A stretch of DNA of 64,000 nt, taken from contig NZ_CP047020.1 of NCBI RefSeq assembly GCF_009796285.1, positions 5,270,001 to 5,334,000 of the forward strand, read 5' to 3'. The notes beneath the pieces are model-generated. The model saw only the letters and a list, made by a program, of their open reading frames with translations. It was not told where the DNA came from and did not search any database. The first letter of the stretch is position 1, and the number at the start of each line of letters is the position of its first letter. This DNA is from Streptomyces broussonetiae. GTDB lineage: Bacteria > Actinomycetota > Actinomycetes > Streptomycetales > Streptomycetaceae. Positions 26,828-36,700 of this stretch are shown in pieces. A program made the translations under genes and the position numbers.

Positions 26828-26945
26828 CTGCTCATGGCCCCTGCAGCCCGCTCCGGAACCCGTGCTTCCGGGGCGTGGTCGGAGCGCCCGCGGAAACTGT
26901 GTAGACTTACCGACGTTGCCGATCGCACCATAGTGCGGACGGCGT

Positions 26946-27022
26946 GCCGCCTTAGCTCAGATGGCCAGAGCAACGCACTCGTAATGCGTAGGTCTCGGGT
27001 TCGAATCCCGAAGGCGGCTCCA
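26946..27022 (+). tRNA. tRNA-Thr (anticodon CGT)
   Basis: A full cloverleaf: acceptor GCCGCCT/AGGCGGC, D-arm with AGCTCAGATGG, anticodon stem ACGCA/TGCGT with loop CTCGTAA (anticodon CGT, reading ACG), T-arm TCGGG TTCGAAT CCCGA, discriminator T and encoded CCA. A terminator follows directly. Confidence 0.97.
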
Positions 27023-27026
27023 CTGG

Positions 27027-27063
27027 AACCCCAGGACGGAATGTATCCGACCTGGGGTTTTCT
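27027..27063 (+). terminator. Terminator after tRNA-Thr
   Basis: Perfect 9-bp stem AACCCCAGG/CCTGGGGTT with a 15-nt loop followed by TTCTG, starting 5 bp after the tRNA. Confidence 0.85.
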
Positions 27064-27145
27064 GTTGTCCGGGGTGCTGGCCGTGCGTCGGCGAGGGGGT
27101 GGATTCGTGCGTGTGTCCGTCCGCCCTGCTGGCTAGTCTTCGGAC

Positions 27146-30100
27146 GTGACCACCGAGTTGACCCTGCTGCCCCGAGTCGCCTGTCGCGGACAGGAGGTCA
27201 CGGCGCCCCGGCTGCGTGGGCTGCTGGCGTTGCTCGCCGAGGATCTGCGCTCCGGGTGCAGCACGGGCCGGCTGGTGGAGGGTCTGTGGCCGGATGCGTT
27301 GCCGGAGCGGCCGGGCAAGGCGGTGCAGGTCCTGGTGTCGCGGCTCAGGGCGCAGCTGGGCGCCACACTGATCGTGAGCACACCGACGGGGTACCGGCTC
27401 GCCCTGGACGAGGCGCAGGTCGACAGCTCGGCGCTGCTGTCGCACGAGGCCGCGAGCGCCGAGCGGGCACGGGCCGGGGGTCACGAAGGCGCCCTGGCGC
27501 GGGCCGAGGCGGGGCTGGCCCTGTGGGACGGCAGCCTGGGCGCAGGGCAGGGCGAGGAGCTGCACGATCCGGTGACGGCGCTGCGCGCCGCTCGGGTCCG
27601 GACGCTGCGTTCGCTGGCGCGGTCCCGGGCGCTCGCGCTGGCCCGGCTGGGGCGGAAGGAGGAGGCGGCGGCGCCGCTGGCGGAGCTGGCCGGTGAACTT
27701 CCGCGCGACGAGGAGGTGTTGGCGCAGCTGCTGCGCTGCGAGGTGGCAACGGCGGGCCGGGCCGCGGCGCTGACCCGGTACGACGCCTATCGGCGCGGGC
27801 TGCGCGACGATCTGGGCACGGATCCGGGGCCCCGACTCAGGGCTGTGTACCAGGAGTTGCTGCACGCGGACACGCCGCCCGTGCGCCACGGTGTCCCGCA
27901 CGAGCCGAACCCCCTGCTGGGGCGGGACGCCGACATCGCCGCCGTTGCCGGGCTGCTGCGCGGCGCGCGGGTGGTCACCGTCACGGGCCCCGGTGGGCTG
28001 GGCAAGACGCGGCTCTCCCACGCGGTGAGCCGGACGGCCGAGCAGTCCTTGGTGCACTTCGTCACCCTGGCCGGTGTCACCGCCGACGAGGACGTGGCCG
28101 ACGAGGTGGCCTCGGCGGTCGGCGCCGGGGACGGCCGGCAGTTCGCCGTCGGCGGGGACGGGGTGAGCGGCATCGTCGCCGCGCTGGGCCCCGGCCCCGC
28201 CCTGTTGGTGCTGGACAACTGCGAGCACGTTCTCGCCGGTGCGGCAGGTCTCGTACAGGCGCTGGTGTCGCGGTCCAGGGAGCTGCGGGTGCTGGCGACC
28301 AGCCGGGGGCCGCTGGGGCTGACCTCGGAGTCCGTGTACGCGCTGCCGGAGCTTTCCCTGACCACGTCGGTCCAGCTCTTCGAGCAGCGGGCGCAGGCCG
28401 CCCGGCCCGGCGTGGAGCTGCCAGCCGAGCGGGTGGCCGAGATCTGCCGGCACCTGGACGGGCTGCCGCTGGCCGTGGAGCTGGCCGCGGCCCGGGTGCG
28501 GGTGCTCTCCGTGGCCGACATCTCGCGGCGGCTGCAGGACCGTTTCGCGCTGCTGCGCGGTGGCGCACGGGACGCACCCGAGCGGCATCGCACACTGCGG
28601 GCCGTGGTCGAGTGGAGCTGGAACCTGCTGGAGGAGGACGGCCGGGCGGCGCTGCGTGCGCTGTCGGTCTTCCCCGGGGGCTTCACCGAGGACGCGGCGC
28701 AGTACGTGCTCGGCGAGACCGGGGACACGCTGAACCTGCTGGAGCAGCTGGCCGGGCAGTCCCTGATCAAGGTGGACGAGAGCCCCCTGGGTGTGCGCTT
28801 TCGCATGCTGGAGACGCTGCGCGAGTTCGGTGCCGACCGGCGGGCCGCGGCGGGCGAGGAGGAGACGGTGACCGACCGGTTCCTCGCCTGGGCGCGGGAC
28901 CTCGGCCGCGCCCACCACGACCTGCTGTTCAGCCACGATCCGGGGCCCGCCTGGGCCCGCGTCCGCGCCGAGCAGGACAACCTCGTCCTTGCCCTGCGGC
29001 ATGCGCTGGCCCGCGCGGACGGACCCGCCGTCGCAGCCGTCACCGCCGTACTGTCCTCCCTGTGGTCCACCGGCTCCAACTACGCCCGGCTGGCCTCGCT
29101 GGCCGCCGACACCGGGGGCCCCCTGTCCCACTTCCGGCCCGGCGCCGCCGAGGACGTGGAACCCGCCCGCAGCGCGGCGGCGGTGTGTGCGGCGAGCCTC
29201 TTCATGGGCCACGGCCCGCGCGCCGTACGCCAGTTGGTGACCCTGCGTCGGCTGCCGCCCGCCCCGCCGGACACTGTGCTGCGGGCCCTGTCCGTCGTGC
29301 TGTGCGCCGTACCGGAGATACGGGCGCCGCAGTTCGCCCGGCTCCAGCAGCTGTGCGAGGCCGACGAGCCGATGCTGGCGGGCATCGCCTCGGGGGTCGC
29401 CAGCTATGTCTGGGAGGCCGGGCACGACACGGAACGGGCGCTGGAGAGCGCCCGCCGGATGCTCGACGCGCTCGCCCCGCTGAACAACCCGGCCATGAAC
29501 CTGCTCAGCCACGGCCGGATCAGCGAGCTGTGCCTGCAGTCCGAGCGGGGCGCGCAGGCGTACGACCATCTGCGCGCCGCACTGAGCGCGCTGGACGGGT
29601 TCAGCGACTGGTCGGACCTGATCGGTGTCCGCTGGGGGCTGGTGCTGGCCTGTCTGCACAAGGGCGAGATCGACGAGGCCGAGTACTGGCTGGGCCGCGC
29701 CGTCCTGGACCAGCCGGCGGATCCGGACCGGATCTTCAGCGAAGAGCTGCCGGCCAGGGCGGAGATCGCGCTGGCCCGGGGGCTGACCGAGGTCGGGCTG
29801 GGGCTGTGGCGCCGGGCGGTGGAGTGGACACGGGAGGCCAGTGCCCGGTACGCCGACGATCCCTTCGTGGACCCGTGGGTGCTTCAGGTGCAGGCGGCCG
29901 CCGTGGCCGCGCACGGGTTGCACGGCCGGCCGGACCCGGTCGCCGGGCTCACAGAGGAGTTGCGGGCGCGCCTGATCGGGCTGCTGTCCGGTGCCGCGGC
30001 CGACGGGTCGCCGGGCGACGGCTCACCGGTCGACGGGGCCCCGGTGGAGCTGCCGGTTTACGGCACGTTGTTGCTGGCGCTCGGACACGCCCGGCTGGCT

Positions 30101-30316
30101 CAGGGCGACCCGGCGGCCGTACGGCTGGTGGCGCTGGCCGAGCGGATGCCGGTGGCACGGGAGTTCCCGACCCTTTCCCTGCCCCGCTCCCGGGAAGCGG
30201 CCGAGAACGCCGACCGGGCGGCGTACGCCGACGCGAGGTCGAGGTACGCCGCCCTGGGGCGGGAGGAGTTGCGGGCCGCGGCGCTGCGCGAACTCACTGC
30301 CGCGGTTCACGGTTGA
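27146..30316 (+). CDS. SARP/AfsR-type regulator with BTAD and NB-ARC domains
   Basis: 1056 residues, GTG start. A short N-terminal winged-helix DNA-binding domain (about 1-85) is followed by a BTAD domain (about 90-245, ending TRYDAYRRGLRDDLGTDPGP). An NTPase module follows with P-loop TGPGGLGKTRLSH at about 280, Walker B-like LLVLDNCEHVL and ATSRGPLGL. A long helical repeat region (TPR-like) fills residues about 560-1050. Such proteins activate nearby secondary-metabolism or export genes. The 3' end overlaps the convergent ABC permease gene by 23 bp; the ABC operon is a plausible target. Confidence 0.9.
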   Translation: MTTELTLLPRVACRGQEVTAPRLRGLLALLAEDLRSGCSTGRLVEGLWPDALPERPGKAVQVLVSRLRAQLGATLIVSTPTGYRLALDEAQVDSSALLSHEAASAERARAGGHEGALARAEAGLALWDGSLGAGQGEELHDPVTALRAARVRTLRSLARSRALALARLGRKEEAAAPLAELAGELPRDEEVLAQLLRCEVATAGRAAALTRYDAYRRGLRDDLGTDPGPRLRAVYQELLHADTPPVRHGVPHEPNPLLGRDADIAAVAGLLRGARVVTVTGPGGLGKTRLSHAVSRTAEQSLVHFVTLAGVTADEDVADEVASAVGAGDGRQFAVGGDGVSGIVAALGPGPALLVLDNCEHVLAGAAGLVQALVSRSRELRVLATSRGPLGLTSESVYALPELSLTTSVQLFEQRAQAARPGVELPAERVAEICRHLDGLPLAVELAAARVRVLSVADISRRLQDRFALLRGGARDAPERHRTLRAVVEWSWNLLEEDGRAALRALSVFPGGFTEDAAQYVLGETGDTLNLLEQLAGQSLIKVDESPLGVRFRMLETLREFGADRRAAAGEEETVTDRFLAWARDLGRAHHDLLFSHDPGPAWARVRAEQDNLVLALRHALARADGPAVAAVTAVLSSLWSTGSNYARLASLAADTGGPLSHFRPGAAEDVEPARSAAAVCAASLFMGHGPRAVRQLVTLRRLPPAPPDTVLRALSVVLCAVPEIRAPQFARLQQLCEADEPMLAGIASGVASYVWEAGHDTERALESARRMLDALAPLNNPAMNLLSHGRISELCLQSERGAQAYDHLRAALSALDGFSDWSDLIGVRWGLVLACLHKGEIDEAEYWLGRAVLDQPADPDRIFSEELPARAEIALARGLTEVGLGLWRRAVEWTREASARYADDPFVDPWVLQVQAAAVAAHGLHGRPDPVAGLTEELRARLIGLLSGAAADGSPGDGSPVDGAPVELPVYGTLLLALGHARLAQGDPAAVRLVALAERMPVAREFPTLSLPRSREAAENADRAAYADARSRYAALGREELRAAALRELTAAVHG

Positions 30317-31088
30317 ACCGCGCCTTGGACCACAGGTAGCCCACCAGGGTCAGCCCCAGGCACCAGCCGACGGCGAGCAGCACGTTCTTGGTACCGATGC
30401 CGCTGCCCAGCAGCAGCCCGCGCAGGGTCTCGATGGCGGGCGAGAACGGCTGGTACTCGGCGAACCAGCGGAAGCCCGACGGCATGGCGTCCACCGGCAC
30501 GAACGCGCTGGACAGGAGCGGCAGCATCGTCAGCGGCATCCCGAGGTTGCTGGCTCCCTCGGCGTTGGGGCTCACCAGGCCGATGCCGACCGCGATCCAG
30601 GTCAGCGCGAGACTGACCAGAGCCATCAGCGCGGCCGCCGCGATCCACTCCACGGGCGTGGCGTCGGGCCGGAAGCCGATGGCCACCGCGATACCCAGGA
30701 TCAGCGCCAGCGCCAGCATCGTCTGGATCACCGTGCCGACCACGTGGCCGATCAGCACGGACGCGCGGTTGATCGCCATGGTGCGGAACCGGGCGATGAT
30801 GCCCTCGGTCATGTCGGTGGCCACGGACACCGCGGTGCCGAGCGCGGTCATGCCCACGGTCATGAGGAGGATGCCGGGGACGATGTAGGCGATGTAGTGG
30901 GAACGGTCCGCGTGGCCGCCGGCCATGCCCGCGCTCATCACGTTGCCGAAGACGTAGACGAACAGCAGGAGCAGCATCACCGGGGTGAGCAGGAGGTTCA
31001 GGGTGAGGGAGGGGTAGCGGCGGGCGTGCAGGAGGCTGCGCCGCAGCATGGTCAAGTTGTCGCGGAACGCGGAGTCGGCGGTGCTCAT
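30294..31088 (-). CDS. ABC-2 type exporter permease (DrrB-like)
   Basis: 264 residues with six predicted membrane helices and the ABC-2 family pattern: RYPSLTLNLLLTPVMLLLLF near the start and GIIARFRTMAINRASVLIGH in the conserved cytoplasmic loop. The ATG overlaps the ATPase stop (ATGA), so the two are translationally coupled. It forms the membrane half of a drug- or lipid-type exporter. The last 23 bp overlap the 3' end of the SARP gene on the other strand. Confidence 0.92.
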   Translation of the reverse strand: MSTADSAFRDNLTMLRRSLLHARRYPSLTLNLLLTPVMLLLLFVYVFGNVMSAGMAGGHADRSHYIAYIVPGILLMTVGMTALGTAVSVATDMTEGIIARFRTMAINRASVLIGHVVGTVIQTMLALALILGIAVAIGFRPDATPVEWIAAAALMALVSLALTWIAVGIGLVSPNAEGASNLGMPLTMLPLLSSAFVPVDAMPSGFRWFAEYQPFSPAIETLRGLLLGSGIGTKNVLLAVGWCLGLTLVGYLWSKARFNREPRQ

Positions 31089-32125
31089 CGAACGGTCTCC
31101 TTGCCGACGGAACCGACGGAACCGACGGAACCGACGGAACCGGCGGAGTGGACGGGCTGGGTGGACGGGGCGGGCTGAGCGGACGGGGCGGGGACGGGGT
31201 CGCCGGTCAGGGCGAAGAACACGTCGTCCAGGTCCGGGGTGTGCACGGACAGTTCGTCGGCCTCGATGCCGGCGGCGTCGAGCCAGTCGAGGATGGCGCG
31301 CAGCTCGCGCTGGCTTCCGTCGCTGGGGATCTGGAGCGTGAGCGCCGCGTCGTCGCGGGTGGTCTCGCGCAGTGCGGTGGCCGCACGTTCGTAGGCGGCC
31401 GGGTCGGTGAAGCGGAGCCGGACGTGGCCGCCGGGGACGAGCCGCTTCAACTCCTCGGCGGTGCCTTCGGCGGCGATCCTGCCGCCGTTGAGCACGGCGA
31501 TGCGGTCGGCGAGCTGGTCGGCCTCGTCCAGGTACTGGGTGGTGAGGAAGACGGTGACGCCGCCCGTGACCAGTTCGCGGATGATCTGCCACATGGTGTG
31601 GCGCGAGCGTGGGTCGAGGCCGGTGGTCGGCTCGTCGAGGAAGATGATCCGCGGGTTTCCGACCAGGGTCATGGCGATGTCGAGGCGGCGTTTCATGCCG
31701 CCGGAGTAGGTGGAGGCGGGCTTCTTCGCGGCGTCGGTGAGGTCGAAGCGTTCCAGCAGTTCGGCGGTGACCTGTCGTCCCTCGCGCCGGGAGAGGTGGT
31801 TCAGGTCGGCCATCAGGAGCATGTTCTCCTCGCCGGTGATCAGGCCGTCCACGGCGGAGAACTGCCCGGTGACCCCGATCGCGGCGCGCACGGCCCGGGC
31901 GTCGGTGGTGAGGTCGTGCCCGGCGATCCGCGCCGAGCCGCCGTCGGCGCGGATGAGGGTGGACAGGATGTTGACCGCCGTGGTCTTGCCCGCGCCGTTC
32001 GGCCCGAGCAGGGAGAAGATCGTGCCGGCGGGCACCTGGAAGTCGATGCCGTCGAGGACGGTCTTGTCCCCGTAGGACTTGCGCAGCCCGGTGGCCGCGA
32101 TCGCGAGTTCGTGGTCCGTCGTCAT
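31085..32125 (-). CDS. ABC exporter ATPase (DrrA-like)
   Basis: 346 residues from the ATG at 32125; an in-frame start at 32155 adds 10 residues without support. Walker A GPNGAGKTTAVN, signature YSGGMKRRLDIAM, Walker B IIFLDEPTTGLDP and FLTTQYLDEADQLADRI are those of daunorubicin-resistance DrrA proteins. The extended C-terminal domain ends in a Pro/Ala/Ser stretch with four GSV tripeptides encoded by a 9-bp tandem repeat. It pairs with the permease immediately downstream. Substrate unknown. Confidence 0.93.
   Translation of the reverse strand: MTTDHELAIAATGLRKSYGDKTVLDGIDFQVPAGTIFSLLGPNGAGKTTAVNILSTLIRADGGSARIAGHDLTTDARAVRAAIGVTGQFSAVDGLITGEENMLLMADLNHLSRREGRQVTAELLERFDLTDAAKKPASTYSGGMKRRLDIAMTLVGNPRIIFLDEPTTGLDPRSRHTMWQIIRELVTGGVTVFLTTQYLDEADQLADRIAVLNGGRIAAEGTAEELKRLVPGGHVRLRFTDPAAYERAATALRETTRDDAALTLQIPSDGSQRELRAILDWLDAAGIEADELSVHTPDLDDVFFALTGDPVPAPSAQPAPSTQPVHSAGSVGSVGSVGSVGKETVR
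31104..31139. repeat. 9-bp tandem repeat, four perfect copies
   Basis: CCGACGGAA is repeated four times with a degenerate fifth copy to 31148. It lies inside the 3' end of the ABC ATPase gene and encodes the SVG repeat on the minus strand. Copy number is a likely site of strain variation, without frame change. Confidence 0.9.
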
Positions 32126-32433
32126 GCCGCAGAGCGTGCGGCCGGGGCGGTGCACCGTGGTTTCAGCGTGGTTTCAGCCGCGCGGACAGGCCCGGCCGGT
32201 CCGGGATTTCGTCGTTCACGGGGGGCTCTGCCATGGTCTTCCGGGGGGCGCGGCGGGCCGCGGAGGGCTCGGCTCCGCAGGACACAGGGAAGGCACCGAC
32301 AAAGGGGAGCAAAGGGGCGGCAAAGTGAATCCGCATCGGGTGAACCCGCGGAGCTGAGGCAACATCTTGGTGAACGGTGGGCGCCGCGCGGTCAGGGGTG
32401 TGGCGCGGCCGTCGGCCGGATGGGGTGAGGGAC
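32126..32433. other. Divergent promoter region, ABC exporter and glycosyltransferase
   Basis: No gene seen. The region carries an 11-bp direct repeat just upstream of the ATPase start and a GC-rich leader before the glycosyltransferase. No clear sigma-factor hexamers were identified. Confidence 0.5.
32156..32177 (-). promoter_or_regulatory. 11-bp direct repeat upstream of the ABC exporter, candidate SARP site
   Basis: On the minus strand CTGAAACCACG occurs twice head to tail, ending 31 bp before the ATPase start. SARP proteins bind direct heptamer repeats with 11-bp periodicity near the -35 region, and a SARP gene lies at the other end of this operon. Role inferred from spacing only. Confidence 0.45.
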
Positions 32434-33327
32434 GTGGCGGAGCCGAGGATTGCCGTCGCCGTGGTGACCATGGGCAACCGGCCCGCCGAAGTCGACGCCC
32501 TGCTGGAGTCCGTGGCCAAGCAGGACCTCGCCCCCGCCCGCATCGTGATCGTGGGCAACGGCTGTCGGCTGCCCGAGTTCGGCCGGCGGCTCGCGCTGCC
32601 CGGCGAGGTCACCACCGTCGACGTCGAGGAGAACCTCGGATGCCCGGGCGGGCGGAACGTGGCCCTCGCCCGGCTGCGGGAGTTCGGGGACGTCGACGTC
32701 GTCGTGGAGCTGGACGACGACGGTCTGCTCGTCGAGGCCGATGTGCTGCGCCGGGTACGGGATCTGTACGCCGCCGATCCGCGCCTGGGCATCGTCGGGT
32801 TCCGTATCGCCGACGAGCACGGTGAGACCCAGCAGCGGCATGTGCCCCGGGTGGGGAAGTCGGATCCGATGCGCGGGGGCTATGTCACCGGCTTCCTCGG
32901 GGGCGGGCATGCCCTGCGCATGTCGATGCTGGCCGAGACCGGGGACTGGCCCGCCGAGTTCTTCTTCGCGCACGAGGAGACCGACCTGGCCTGGCGCGCC
33001 GCCGACGCCGGCTGGAAGATCCTCTACGCCCCCCAGCTGCTGCTCCGGCACCCCAGGACGTCACCGGCCCGGCATGCCATCTACTTCCGTGTCAACGCCC
33101 GCAACCGCGTCTGGCTGGTGCGCCGCCGGCTGCCGTTGCCGCTCGCCTTCGTGCACCTCGGGGTGTGGACGCTCCTCACCCTCGCCCGCATCCGCTCTCC
33201 TGCGGGACTCAAGGCGTGGTTCGCCGGGTTCGTGGAGGGGCTGAGGGAGCCGGCCGGCGAGCGGCGGCCCATGCGCTGGCGCACGGTGTGGCGACTCAGC
33301 CGGCTCGGGCGGCCACCGGTGATCTGA
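32434..33327 (+). CDS. Family 2 glycosyltransferase
   Basis: 297 residues from GTG 32434; GTG 32425 is equally possible. It has the GT-A fold pattern: RIAVAVVTMGNRPAEVDALL at the start, ENLGCPGGRNVALARL, the metal-binding VELDDDGLLVEADVL and the acceptor region FFAHEETDLAWRAADAGWK with the ED motif. The C-terminus (PLPLAFVHLGVWTLLTLARI) is hydrophobic and may touch the membrane. It likely transfers a sugar to a cell-envelope or secreted acceptor. It stands alone and is closed by a strong hairpin. Confidence 0.88.
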   Translation: MAEPRIAVAVVTMGNRPAEVDALLESVAKQDLAPARIVIVGNGCRLPEFGRRLALPGEVTTVDVEENLGCPGGRNVALARLREFGDVDVVVELDDDGLLVEADVLRRVRDLYAADPRLGIVGFRIADEHGETQQRHVPRVGKSDPMRGGYVTGFLGGGHALRMSMLAETGDWPAEFFFAHEETDLAWRAADAGWKILYAPQLLLRHPRTSPARHAIYFRVNARNRVWLVRRRLPLPLAFVHLGVWTLLTLARIRSPAGLKAWFAGFVEGLREPAGERRPMRWRTVWRLSRLGRPPVI

Positions 33328-33386
33328 GCGCAGGCGCCGTCCGTCGAAGACCTGCGGAGCCCAAGGCTCCGCGGAGGGGACGGGAC

Positions 33387-33423
33387 GGGGCCCCGGTCGT
33401 TCACCTCCGCCGACCGGGGCCCC
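33387..33423 (+). terminator. Terminator after the glycosyltransferase
   Basis: Perfect 13-bp stem GGGGCCCCGGTCG/CGACCGGGGCCCC with an 11-nt loop, 60 bp after the stop. Confidence 0.85.
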
Positions 33424-33483
33424 CTGCGTCCCCGGATCCAGCCTGCGGCGACACTCCCCCGAGTTACGCGGCAAACGCGCGCA

Positions 33484-33583
33484 CCGTTGGGCCGGATCCG
33501 ATGGAATGATCACATCAGGATTCGCCAACGGATCGCTAACATGTGGCCAACGGTTCGGCGGTGGGTTGCGTTCCGGTTGGCCA
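33484..33583 (+). promoter_or_regulatory. Repeated CCAACGG motifs upstream of the SARP gene
   Basis: GCCAACGG occurs at 33524 and 33546, exactly 22 bp (two turns) apart, with an inverted CCGTTGG at 33484-33490. An 8-bp inverted repeat TGGCCAAC/GTTGGCCA (33545-33552, 33576-33583) overlaps the second copy. This resembles an operator for a repeat-binding regulator, possibly the SARP itself. Confidence 0.45.
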
Positions 33584-33777
33584 GAACACATTGACGGTAC
33601 CGGGGGGACGGTCGTCGAAAAGGCCGGTCCGGGGCTGATCCGGGGTCGGTCCGGCAGACGGAAGGTGGCGGGAATCCGCCCTGGACAGGGCGGATTTTCG
33701 CCAGAGGAACGGCGGGCGCACACCCGCCGCGGAGCACGGTCGGCACCGACCGCGCGGGAAGGCAGTGGAGCGGCGTG

Positions 33778-36700
33778 ATGCGGCGGTGCGAGCTGCGGTT
33801 CGGACTGCTGGGGCCACCGGTCCTGTACGACCGACCGCCGTACGGTATGTCGTACGAGACCTCCGGGGACGGTTCCGGACCCGAGGTCCGCTCCGGCATC
33901 GCCGCCCCCGACCGGAGTCCCGGCGCAGGCCGCCTCGCCGAGTCCCCCGTCGACGACACCCCCGACAACGACGTCCGTGCCATCGGCAGTCCCAAAGTGC
34001 GTGCCCTGCTCGCCGCGTTGCTGCTGGAGGCGGGCCGGGTCGTGTCGGTCGAGTCGTTGAAGGACGCCCTGTGGGGCGGGGCCCCGCCCGTGTCGGCGCA
34101 GGCCTCCCTGCACAACCACGTCGCCCGGCTGCGCCGGCTGCTGGACGACCCCGAACGGCTCAGGGCCGTACCGCCGGGGTACGTGCTGCGCGTCGATCAC
34201 GGCGAGCTGGACGTGCACGTCTTCGATGCCCGGGTCGCCGAGGCGCGGGCCGCGCACGCCCGGCGCGACTGGACGGGCGTCGTACGGGCGTGCACGGCCG
34301 GGCTCGCGCTCTGGCGCGGCACCCCGCTGAGCGGGCTCCCCGCCGACTTCGGCGGCTACGCCCTGGTGCAGCGTCTGGAGGAGGCACGGCTGCTTCTGCT
34401 GCAGTGGCGCTACGACGCCGAACTCTCCCTCGGCGGAGCACGGTTGGCCGCGCTCGTGCCGGAGCTGGCGGCGCTCGTCGCCGAGCATCCGCTGCGCGAG
34501 GCGTACCACCGTCAGCTCATGCTCGCCCTGCACCGCACCGGCCGTCAGGCCGAGGCTCTCGCGGTCCACCGTGATCTGCGTGCCCGCCTGATCGAGGAAC
34601 TCGGCATCGAGCCCGGCTCGGCGGTCCGTGAGGCACATGTCGAGGTGCTGCGGGGCGGCGGCGAGGAGCGGCAGCGGGAGGATGCCGAGGAGGAGCCCCG
34701 CCAACTGCTGTGCGGCGACGGGCACCCGGTCGTCGGGGTGGAGCCGGACGAGGAGCGCGGGGACGGGCACGAGGAGGAACCGGCCGCGCGGCAGACTCCG
34801 CGCCCGGCCCAGCTGCCCGCTCCGCCGGCCTACTTCACCGGTCGGACCGACGCGCGCCACCGGCTGCGGCTCGCGCTCACCGAGCCGCCCGCACCGGCCC
34901 CGGCCGTCGCCGTGATCAGCGGCATGGCGGGCGTTGGCAAGAGCGCGCTCGCCCTCCATGTCGCACATGAGCTGCGGGAACGTTTCACTGACGGCCAGCT
35001 CTACGTCAACCTGCACGGCGCCACTCCAGGTATGGCCCCGCTGACCGCCACGCAGGCCCTTGCCGCGCTGCTCCGGGACCTGGGCGTCGAGCCTCGCAGC
35101 ATCCCCGAACACCCCGACGCCGCCGCCGCGTTGCTCCGCTCGCTGCTCGCCCCGGCCCGCATCCTGATGGTGCTGGACGACGCGGCGAACGCGGCTCAGG
35201 TACGGCCCCTGCTGCCGGCCGGGCCCGGCTGCGCCGTGATCGTCACCAGCCGCTCGCCGCTGACCGTCCTCGACGGCGCTCGGCGCTTTCCGCTCACCCC
35301 GCTGACCAGCGAGGACAGCGCGGCGCTGCTGCGTGCGGTGAGCGGGCGGGAGAGGCTGGACGGCGGTCATGCGCTGGTCGAGCTGACCGGACGGCTTCCG
35401 CTGGCGCTGCGCGTGGTCGCCGCCCGGCTCGCCGCCCGCCGCGCCCTCACACCCGAGGTGCTGGCCGGCCAACTGGCCGAGACCGGCGGCCGGTTGCATC
35501 ACCTGGAGTACGACGACCTGAGCGTACGGCGGTCCCTGGCCGTCGCCCACGACGCGCTCGCCGCCGCCGAGCGCGAGGCCGACCGGGACGCGGCCCTCGC
35601 GCTGCGCCGCATCGGCGCGCTCGACCTGCCGACCTACGGCGCCCCGCTGATCGCCCGCCTCACCGGCACCGACGAGCGCCGCGCCGAGTCCGCCCTCGAC
35701 CGCCTCGTCGACGTCGCCCTCCTGGAGGAAACGGCCTACGGCCGCTATGCCCCGCACGACCTGGTCCGCGACTTCGCCCGCGAACTGGCGGACAGGGAGC
35801 GGGGCGTGGCCCTGCCGGACACCGGGACGCAGCGGGAGGCGCCGAGCCCTGCCACCGGCCGAGCCGGCCTTGCCATCTCACCCGCGCAGGAGGAGGCCGC
35901 CCGGCCCGACTCCGATCTTGCCGCTCTGCGGTGGTACGCCGCCGTTGCCGAGCGGTTGCTCGTGGCCGTCGTGGAGCCCGGGCTCGATCAGGACGACCGG
36001 CGGCTGCCCACCTCCGCGCAGCCGCTGGAGCATGCCGCGGATGTGGCGGAGCTGCCGTTCTTCGGATCCGCCGAGGTGGCCTTCGGCTGGGGCGAGGTGG
36101 AGCTGGAGAACGTCGTCGCCCTGGTGGCGCGGAACGCGGACAGCGCCGATCCGCGCCGGACCGCGTATCTGTCCGTGCTGGTGCGGCTGCTCTTTCCCTA
36201 CGTCCAGCGCAGTGGCCGGGTCGCCGAGATGGAGGTGCTCGGGCGGGCCGCGCTCCGGGCGGCGCTGCGGCTCGGGGACGCGGCGGCCGAGGCCTACGCG
36301 CTGGGCGACCTCGCGGGCCTGCACTTCCTGACCGGCCGGCAGAAGGACGCCCTCGCCCTCACCGACCAGTGCCTGGAGATCTGGCGGCGGCTCGGCAGGG
36401 CCTCCAGGATCCGGCGCTGCCTGAACAACCGCGGGCTGCTGCTGGAGGGGCTCGGGCGGTTCGCGGAGTCCGGGGAGGCGCTGCGGCAGAGCCTTGCGTA
36501 CTCCCGGCAGTTGAACGACCCCTACGGCGAGGCCGTCACCCACAGCCACCTCGGCAACCTCTACGAGCACACCGATCCGCGGGCCGCCATCGAGCAGCAC
36601 CGGCGCTCGCTGGCGATCGGGGACGCGATCGGCGCTGTCATCGTGCAGCACTCGGCGCACTGCAACACGGGCTACGCCCATCTCGCTCTCGGCGAACCGG

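Larger units (their letters stand above)
33328..33777. other. 450-bp gap before the second SARP gene
   Basis: Holds the terminator of the glycosyltransferase and, from 33484, a set of direct and inverted CCAACGG-type motifs described separately. No gene seen. Confidence 0.5.

Noticed and set aside
26834..27136. 100-codon frame across tRNA-Thr
   Set aside because: It overlaps the tRNA and its terminator entirely; no ribosome site.
32377..32433. Start of the glycosyltransferase at 32377
   Set aside because: The extra residues are Arg/Gly-rich, without a ribosome site, and precede the conserved RIAVAVVTMGN fold start.
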